Below, in pieces: positions 35,268-39,782 of a stretch of DNA of 39,782 nt (positions are counted from its first letter, which is position 1; each line of letters begins with the position of its first letter). This stretch comes from Fidelibacterota bacterium. GTDB lineage: Bacteria > Fidelibacterota > UBA8477 > JABMPR01. Made by a program: the position numbers and the translations under genes. The notes under the pieces are model-generated. The model searched no databases. It saw only the letters and a list, made by a program, of their open reading frames with translations, and was not told the origin of the DNA. The stretch lies in NCBI GenBank assembly GCA_018650795.1, contig JABIFG010000196.1:1-39782 (forward strand). The letters are read 5' to 3'.

Positions 35268-37855
35268 GACAAAGAGGCCTTATCTGGATCAAATCCAATA
35301 TCATTAAGCAGTCGGTCAAGATACAGGGAGATTGCATTTCGATAATGCCAGGGATCCAGTGCTGAGTGTGGCCCCCAGTACTCCTCTCCTTCACTCCAAT
35401 GCCCCATAAAGGCGTAAATCACCGTAGAGGCACATCCACGATTTTGAAGATAGCTGCGGACAAAATGCCTGCCCGCATTATCGGCTGGCCATACACCCGT
35501 TATAAGATAATTCAATCGGGTCCCGAGATGACTACCGATCACCTCAGTGAACTGATAACGCTGTTTTGAAAATTCCAGGTAAAAAAGGTTGCGGTTAAGG
35601 TAGAGCGAGTAGTCTGATCCATCAAAATTCAACTGCTGCCGTATCGCTCTATCTCTCTGTTTGGTGATGGGGACCTCAATCACTCCAGAATACTCATAGG
35701 GCAGATTCAGTAGCAGTGTGCGTAGATGGTTTAGATAGTGTTTGATCAGACTTCTCACTGATGCAGGAAGATAGACCACCCTTGCATGCGCATTGTCCTT
35801 CCTATCCTTCTCCTGCAATTGCATCAGACCAGTATCGGGGTCTATCATCATCAGGTTTAAAATCGGTGTTTTTACATTGCGGAACCCGCTCACTACCGAC
35901 AAGATCAGCGTGGTATAGGTGGTGAACAAATTGTGGTAATCGATCTGATTATGAAGGGATCTTGCCCTCTCATAGCCACCCAGCTTCTTCTGTAATAACT
36001 CAACCAATTGCTTCACCTGACTGAGTTCTGGAGTTCTGTCACTACCCACATAGGCAGCCGACAATAGCCTGGGATTGTGGTTTAAATTCCAGTGAAACAG
36101 CCCATGATTATGTGCTTTATATCCATTTCTAACCAATATCCGATACAAACCTGAAAGCTCTTCTTCAAGGAAGTGATTCAGCTCTGACTGTTCAAATGCG
36201 GTATAGACCCCTCCCATATCACTCTCGGTCTGGGAACCAAACAAGGTCTCTACCAACAGCTGATTGGACTCTTCTCTTCCAATCAGATATTCCCTTAGCA
36301 AGGTAGGTAATCGATCAAACCGAAGCCACTTTTCTGGTACCCCTTCCTTTTTCAGCCATGGAATGATTTCTCCCTGATAGGTGAGCTGATGCTCATCTAC
36401 CGTTCTCATAAACCATGTATCTGCAGTCTGATCCAGCAACTTTCCAAGCCCAAAGAAATCGTGGATTAATAGATAGGGAGTGACCGATCTGTACTTAGGA
36501 ACCTTTACCCTACGTACCCAAATCTTCTCCGACGGGACATAACCGATAGAGCCATGCTGCTTTAGCCCCTGGTCAACTTCCTGTAGCCGGGGCAACTGCA
36601 CAATCTCTTCTGGTGAAGCTCCTGTAACGATTGCAATAGCCAGGAGGTGAAGCGTTTCACAAATGCTTTTATCCCCCCCCAGATAGCGTGCATCCATCGC
36701 ACCAAACAGCAATCCGAGAACCGGTGCAGGAGGTCGCGACAATCGTGTAGTGAAAAGCTGTTTGTCTAGCAGGCGATGGCGAGCCCACCCTCTTGCTCTA
36801 ACATAGCTCGTAGCAATGCTATTTTGGGTGTAAAGCTGAGTATTGGAGGAGGATTCCTCAGATGAGAGGATCGATTTCAAGATCACTGGGCTGCTTTGGA
36901 CATCACTATATCCAAGCCCTTCAAAAGAAACCCAGTGCTCCACCGTTTGAACAAACTCTTCAGGGCTGACGCCGGCTTGATAAAGTTTTTGGCTAAACTT
37001 GGCACCCACTCCCTGTTTCAGCTCTGCGAGTAAAAACTCCTCTCCCTGATCAAATGGATCCGTATCAAGATTGAGAGAAAGCGCATCTCCTGAAATCCAC
37101 CAAGGACTTTCCCACAAATGTTCTCTTGTATGGTCAGAGGGGCGCTGGAAGAATGGAGGGGTATTCCCCTCTGAAAGCGCTGTTTCTATTTCAAATAGCA
37201 GCAACACATAGCCACACCAGTTAACCGGATCATAATCAGATTTTCTACATAACCACTCCAGCCATCGCTGGAGCATCTTAACAGTGACCTCTTGTTTACC
37301 ACGCCCCAGACGATTTTGATGCTCTGGATGGGGAAGTATCTGCAGTAAACCTGTAGATCGAGAAATCAACAGATTAGTTTTGAACGCTGGATCAAGCTTA
37401 ACACTGAACCGCTTAACCTGGGCGAATGTAATCAAGTAGTGAACCAATACATTTCGATAAAATCGGAATTGGTCTCTCTGTCCGATCCCGGAGTCATCCA
37501 CCACCAAAACTGACCATAATGGAACTTGGTTCTGATCAAAATATTCTCGATTCAATGTTCCAAGTGGTGGTTTGGCTTCAAAAAGACGCTGATCCTCTTT
37601 CCAGGGATGTACAGAAGATAGCGCTTTCATCTGCATTGCCCAGTCATACAACGAATTGAGTTGTTGATGGGTATTTGGATCAAGAAATTCGATCTTTGGT
37701 CGCAGTTGTAGCAATTTATCAGCAATATAAAAAATCCCACTACAGTCCATAGGTACTGGCATCCATTCTCTAGCCGCCCTAAACCACTTTTCTGTTTGTT
37801 TCGGATCTGGAGAGTTGTCGATAAAATCTCGACTAGATGGATAGGAAATAATCAT
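35264..37855 (-). CDS. Large tyrosine recombinase (second gene of recombinase trio)
   Basis: 863 aa. The C-terminal third carries the catalytic set in order: R659 in VSGFRNVKTP, a Lys around 683-686, H797xxR800 in GRHFVRSYLQNRG, G818-H819 in AFMGHW and a candidate nucleophile Y838 in DPWHYRNAI. The long N-terminal portion is not recognised, except that ATGASPEEIVQL-like sequence near 405-421 resembles a box-I segment lacking Arg. The size is well above the 300-450 aa of ordinary phage integrases. It overlaps the next gene by 4 bp and follows the 201-aa gene by 35 bp, so the three form one operon. Two-recombinase-plus-small-protein modules are known in Tn554 and gamma-mobile-trio type elements; I cannot say which family this belongs to. 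Confidence 0.85.
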   Translation of the reverse strand: MIISYPSSRDFIDNSPDPKQTEKWFRAAREWMPVPMDCSGIFYIADKLLQLRPKIEFLDPNTHQQLNSLYDWAMQMKALSSVHPWKEDQRLFEAKPPLGTLNREYFDQNQVPLWSVLVVDDSGIGQRDQFRFYRNVLVHYLITFAQVKRFSVKLDPAFKTNLLISRSTGLLQILPHPEHQNRLGRGKQEVTVKMLQRWLEWLCRKSDYDPVNWCGYVLLLFEIETALSEGNTPPFFQRPSDHTREHLWESPWWISGDALSLNLDTDPFDQGEEFLLAELKQGVGAKFSQKLYQAGVSPEEFVQTVEHWVSFEGLGYSDVQSSPVILKSILSSEESSSNTQLYTQNSIATSYVRARGWARHRLLDKQLFTTRLSRPPAPVLGLLFGAMDARYLGGDKSICETLHLLAIAIVTGASPEEIVQLPRLQEVDQGLKQHGSIGYVPSEKIWVRRVKVPKYRSVTPYLLIHDFFGLGKLLDQTADTWFMRTVDEHQLTYQGEIIPWLKKEGVPEKWLRFDRLPTLLREYLIGREESNQLLVETLFGSQTESDMGGVYTAFEQSELNHFLEEELSGLYRILVRNGYKAHNHGLFHWNLNHNPRLLSAAYVGSDRTPELSQVKQLVELLQKKLGGYERARSLHNQIDYHNLFTTYTTLILSVVSGFRNVKTPILNLMMIDPDTGLMQLQEKDRKDNAHARVVYLPASVRSLIKHYLNHLRTLLLNLPYEYSGVIEVPITKQRDRAIRQQLNFDGSDYSLYLNRNLFYLEFSKQRYQFTEVIGSHLGTRLNYLITGVWPADNAGRHFVRSYLQNRGCASTVIYAFMGHWSEGEEYWGPHSALDPWHYRNAISLYLDRLLNDIGFDPDKASLS

Positions 37856-37890
37856 TCACAAAATCGATTACTGGAAACTGAAATACAGCG

Positions 37891-38496
37891 CTAATCACCG
37901 GTTTCATCGCCATCCTCCTCATCTAACAGGCTGGATTGTGACAACGGCTTCGCTCCATTGGATCCACCACTCTTCTTCCAACTTGGATTTGCATTTCGTC
38001 GAACAGCCCTGACTCTTGATTCGGTAAGCCCAATCAACTTGGCCTCTGTTTGTTTCAGCTTCATTCTTGTCCCGATATCTGCCAGCTGATCTGGGTTAAC
38101 CTCTCGCCAATAATCCCACTGCTTGAGGAGTTGCTCATCACTAACCAACAACAGTGGTCTAGACAACAATTGGTTGATCATTTGAGGGTTGGGTACCGGG
38201 ACTTTATCAACAACCAACACGGGTACCTCGCGACCATCTACGACAGATCGAGCCAGTAGATAGCTCTGTAACCCAGATAGGAACTGGTACATTTGCTTGG
38301 TACCACCATTCCCAGGTAATGGAGAAACCAACATGGGGTGAAGATAGAGCAGCATCCTAGCTGACTCTTCGGAGATGATGCCGGTCAGCTCATCAAGCAG
38401 CGGATTGTGCCCCTCTTTTCGTACAACATAGTCATCAAGCTTGCAGAGAATGGACTCAAACCGAACATGTTCTAGAGTGATATTCATAGTTACCAT
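37891..38496 (-). CDS. 201-aa protein, first gene of the recombinase trio, function unknown
   Basis: I do not recognise the family with certainty. The N-terminal 140 residues are mixed alpha/beta with VPVLVVDKVPV (91-101) and PLLLVSD (114-120) strands. Residues 145-166 (KLKQTEAKLIGLTESRVRAVRR) look like a helix-turn-helix or basic DNA-contact segment. The tail is Lys/Gly-rich then acidic (LDEEDGDETGD). Position at the head of the operon suggests an accessory DNA-binding protein for the two recombinases, like the small third protein of Tn554-type or GMT-type modules. ATG 38496 is used; ATG 38487 is an alternative, and neither has a strong ribosome-binding site. Confidence 0.75.
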   Translation of the reverse strand: MVTMNITLEHVRFESILCKLDDYVVRKEGHNPLLDELTGIISEESARMLLYLHPMLVSPLPGNGGTKQMYQFLSGLQSYLLARSVVDGREVPVLVVDKVPVPNPQMINQLLSRPLLLVSDEQLLKQWDYWREVNPDQLADIGTRMKLKQTEAKLIGLTESRVRAVRRNANPSWKKSGGSNGAKPLSQSSLLDEEDGDETGD

Positions 38497-38576
38497 TATC
38501 TATGGCTGAATGGTGCCTAGCAAATTGAGGAAAACTTACATTCTGTGATCACTATCCTATCCAATCATTAACCCCT

Positions 38577-38605
38577 AAAATATGAGGCTACTCACTGATT
38601 GACAA
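38577..38605 (-). promoter_or_regulatory. Possible promoter of the recombinase trio
   Basis: Minus strand TTGTCA (38600-38605), 17-bp spacer, TATTTT (38577-38582), giving a leader of about 75 nt before ATG 38496. The hexamers are 5/6 and 4/6 matches. Confidence 0.35.
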
Positions 38606-38633
38606 AGCTGATACTTTCCTTCGCAAGATAGAT

Positions 38634-38909
38634 TTACATAGACTTGAAAAGTTGTGCATGCGAGCCAATTCGGCTTAGACAGATGCTGCTTTGCTCTAGC
38701 TTATAGATCACAAGAACATCCCCACCCAGATGAAACTCCCTAAAATCTGACCATTCCCCGGTCAAAGCATGATCCCTCGACTCATGAGGCAGTGATTTTT
38801 CTTCAAGCAATGAACCCACATACAGAAAAAGTTTTTCCATATGAGGATCACTCAACCTTACCTTCGCAAAGTCTTTTTTGAATTGCTTGTGACGGTACAA
38901 CCGCCTCAT
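38634..38909 (-). CDS. yafQ: YafQ-type toxin (RelE superfamily mRNA interferase)
   Basis: 91 aa. The YafQ catalytic residues are all present with the family spacing: H47 (DHAL), H60 and D64 (FREFHLGGD) and H84 (GSHAQLF), each shifted by three from E. coli YafQ H50, H63, D67 and H87. Proteins of this family cut mRNA on the ribosome and are neutralised by a DinJ antitoxin. The start ATGA overlaps the antitoxin stop. Placed between the recombinase trio and a severed tRNA gene, it probably helps keep the element in the host lineage. Confidence 0.92.
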   Translation of the reverse strand: MRRLYRHKQFKKDFAKVRLSDPHMEKLFLYVGSLLEEKSLPHESRDHALTGEWSDFREFHLGGDVLVIYKLEQSSICLSRIGSHAQLFKSM

Positions 38910-39163
38910 TTAGTAGAGGAATCTTTTTTTAAATCATCCAGCGTGATCTCTTCAAGACCTTCACCCTTGCGAATATCTTTCAAAATCGCAACCGTTTCCT
39001 GATTAGGGATTTTCACATCGAATGGAAGCCCTCGATTCAGAACAACCATGTTCGTAAAAATATTAACTGCCTCAGTGAAGTTCAGTCCCAAATGAGAAAG
39101 GATTTCCTTTGCTTCTGAAAACTGCTTTTCATCTAGTCTCATGCTAGTTTGAATGGTAGCCAT
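38906..39163 (-). CDS. dinJ: DinJ/RelB-type antitoxin
   Basis: 85 aa. The N terminus (TIQTSMRLDEKQFSEAKEILSHLGLNFTEAVNIF) is the ribbon-helix-helix DNA-binding domain of DinJ/RelB antitoxins, followed by GLPFDVKIPN and an acidic C-terminal toxin-wrapping tail. It is first in the operon and overlaps the toxin gene by 4 bp, the usual order. It should repress its own promoter through the inverted repeat located there. Confidence 0.92.
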   Translation of the reverse strand: MATIQTSMRLDEKQFSEAKEILSHLGLNFTEAVNIFTNMVVLNRGLPFDVKIPNQETVAILKDIRKGEGLEEITLDDLKKDSSTK

Positions 39164-39184
39164 TAACCTTTCCCCATAGTGTGT

Positions 39185-39225
39185 TTATCATGATAACATT
39201 GTACACCGAACGGTGTGCATATCAA
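39185..39225 (-). promoter_or_regulatory. Toxin-antitoxin promoter with operator in the spacer
   Basis: Minus strand -35 TTGATA (39220-39225), 16-bp spacer, -10 TACAAT (39198-39203). The spacer holds the inverted repeat ACACCG-TT-CGGTGT (39203-39216), and a perfect 12-bp palindrome TTATCATGATAA (39185-39196) lies just downstream of the -10. Both are good candidates for antitoxin binding. Confidence 0.65.
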
Positions 39226-39282
39226 CGCAGTTTCGCTGAGTTCGCTCTCCATCTGTATCACAATCTTACTGGGCTTGTGCCG

Positions 39283-39489
39283 CTTTTCAGGATCACACTG
39301 CGTTTGTACTACTTCCCAGGATCACACTGCGTTTGTACTATTAATAGTTGCATAAGTTTGTGCGGATTTTCTATTTTAATATCAGTATGTTGAAAATTCA
39401 GGTGCTGCATTTCCTTTTGCAACTATTGATACTTCTCAGGATCACACTGCATTTGTACTACTTCCCAGGATCGTACTGAGTTTGTACCA
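39283..39489. repeat. Four 29-bp direct repeats in two tandem pairs
   Basis: The unit is CTTCCCAGGATCACACTGCG followed by TTTGTACTA. Copies are at 39283-39311, 39312-39340, 39432-39460 and 39461-39489. Within each pair the copies are adjacent; 91 bp separate the pairs. Copies 1-3 differ by one or two bases, copy 4 by about four. No gene lies here. They could be recombinase arm sites, iterons or remnants of an element end. Confidence 0.85.
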
Positions 39490-39550
39490 CTCAACCAAAA
39501 TTCCTTATTTGGGACATTACAATCGTTAACTAAAGTATTTTAATACTTGA

Positions 39551-39570
39551 AATGTTACGATTTATTACGT
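39551..39570. promoter_or_regulatory. Third 10-bp-phased TTACG repeat
   Basis: TTACGA at 39555-39560 and TTACGT at 39565-39570, the same 10-bp phase as in the leaders of both giant genes. No gene is positioned to use it clearly. Confidence 0.3.
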
Positions 39571-39574
39571 CTTA

Positions 39575-39605
39575 ATGCAATATAAAACGGCTTTTATTAT
39601 TGCAT
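39575..39605. other. Long hairpin between the repeats and the tRNA fragment
   Basis: ATGCAATATAAAA and TTTTATTATTGCAT pair over 13 bp with one bulged T and the 4-base loop CGGC. It may be a terminator or a recombination-related structure; nothing upstream on the plus strand needs a terminator. Confidence 0.6.
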
Positions 39606-39640
39606 TTCATCTAGTTACATCTATTTCTACTAATAGATAA

Positions 39641-39684
39641 TCACCATGTCAAGGTGACACTCTAACCAACTGAGTTACGCGCCT
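39641..39684 (-). tRNA. tRNA-Val(GAC) 5' half, severed after the anticodon stem
   Basis: The minus strand gives acceptor 5' strand AGGCGCG, TA, D-stem ACTC/GAGT with loop AGTTGGTTA, then anticodon stem TCACC/GGTGA around loop TTGACAT (anticodon GAC). No T-arm with TTCRA and no matching acceptor 3' strand follows; instead an AT-rich 7-bp hairpin (39619-39638) starts 2 bp later. The gene is therefore a partial tRNA cut at the anticodon-stem end. Confidence 0.75.
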
Positions 39685-39700
39685 AAAATGTAGATGCGCG

Positions 39701-39728
39701 ATTATACAAGCAACTAATTTTCTGTCAA
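39701..39728 (-). promoter_or_regulatory. Consensus promoter of the severed tRNA gene
   Basis: TTGACA (39723-39728), 16-bp spacer, TATAAT (39701-39706), both perfect, followed by a GC-rich CGCGC discriminator as in stable-RNA promoters. The tRNA 5' end is about 10 nt beyond the expected start site. It should still fire, now into the adjoining region towards the toxin-antitoxin operon. Confidence 0.75.
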
Positions 39729-39782
39729 ATATTAACGCAACACACTGATTTATTTTAATTATATTTTATCATAATTCTTTAC

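Noticed and set aside
31880..38560. Inverted flanks of the recombinase trio (GAATGTAA near 31945 and 38540)
   Set aside because: Only an 8-bp match with no extended similarity; expected by chance.
39283..39489. CRISPR array
   Set aside because: Only four units, two of the intervals have no spacer, one is 91 bp, and no cas genes are present.
39610..39684. A complete tRNA using the AT-rich hairpin as T-arm
   Set aside because: The loop AGTAGA lacks the TTCRA signature and the following TGTAACT pairs poorly with acceptor strand AGGCGCG.

Overview
This 39.8-kb window reads like an accessory, mobile-element-rich region of a bacterial chromosome. The organism is probably a gammaproteobacterium of moderate GC. 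I infer this from the DinJ/YafQ-type toxin-antitoxin pair, the ISL3, IS6 and IS200/IS605 traces, the tRNA-Val(GAC)-like promoter and 5' half, and giant secreted proteins built from DUF1566, FG-GAP/VCBS, PKD, cadherin-like and caspase-like modules. Architectures of this kind are often seen in large sulfur-oxidising gammaproteobacteria, but nothing here fixes the taxon. Every gene I can support lies on the minus strand, so transcription runs right to left.

Left part, 1-30 kb: two giant paralogous secreted-protein genes lie in tandem. Gene 1 (13685 down to the left edge, at least 4561 codons) has a signal peptide, DUF1566, a seven-repeat integrin-type FG-GAP block, a short RTX stretch, cadherin-like modules, a second DUF1566, three VCBS-type blocks of 7, 7 and 6 repeats, more cadherin-like/CSPG/He_PIG modules, a chitobiase-C-like domain and a clan-CD (legumain/caspase-like) protease domain that runs off the window. 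Gene 2 (29960 down to 15339) has two tandem DUF1566 domains and six tandem 282-bp PKD repeats, then the same cadherin/chitobiase/caspase-like unit twice: first with intact His and Cys, then with both replaced. Gene 2 is cut by a complete 1534-bp ISL3-family element (24491-26024) with 25-bp imperfect terminal repeats and an exact 8-bp target duplication. Removing the element and one duplication restores one 4369-aa frame (counted from the upstream TTG). An IS6-type transposase pseudogene lies between the giant genes. Each giant gene is preceded, 400-450 bp upstream, by a related leader: 10-bp-phased TGTTAC-type repeats, a TATAGT -10-like box and a degenerate small ORF.

Right part, 30-39.8 kb: an IS200/IS605 remnant, a class II Fic protein gene with a repeated-motif promoter, then a three-gene recombinase operon. 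In transcription order this is a 201-aa protein, an 863-aa tyrosine recombinase and a 1087-aa tyrosine recombinase, the last two overlapping by 4 bp. Next come a dinJ-yafQ type toxin-antitoxin operon with an operator inside its promoter, four 29-bp direct repeats in two pairs, a 13-bp-stem hairpin, and the 5' half of a tRNA-Val(GAC) gene. That half has a consensus promoter and is severed immediately after the anticodon stem. The simplest reading is the edge of an integrated element that inserted into a tRNA-Val gene, carrying its own large recombinases and a stabilising toxin-antitoxin pair. Whether the giant genes are cargo of this element cannot be decided because the other end is not visible.
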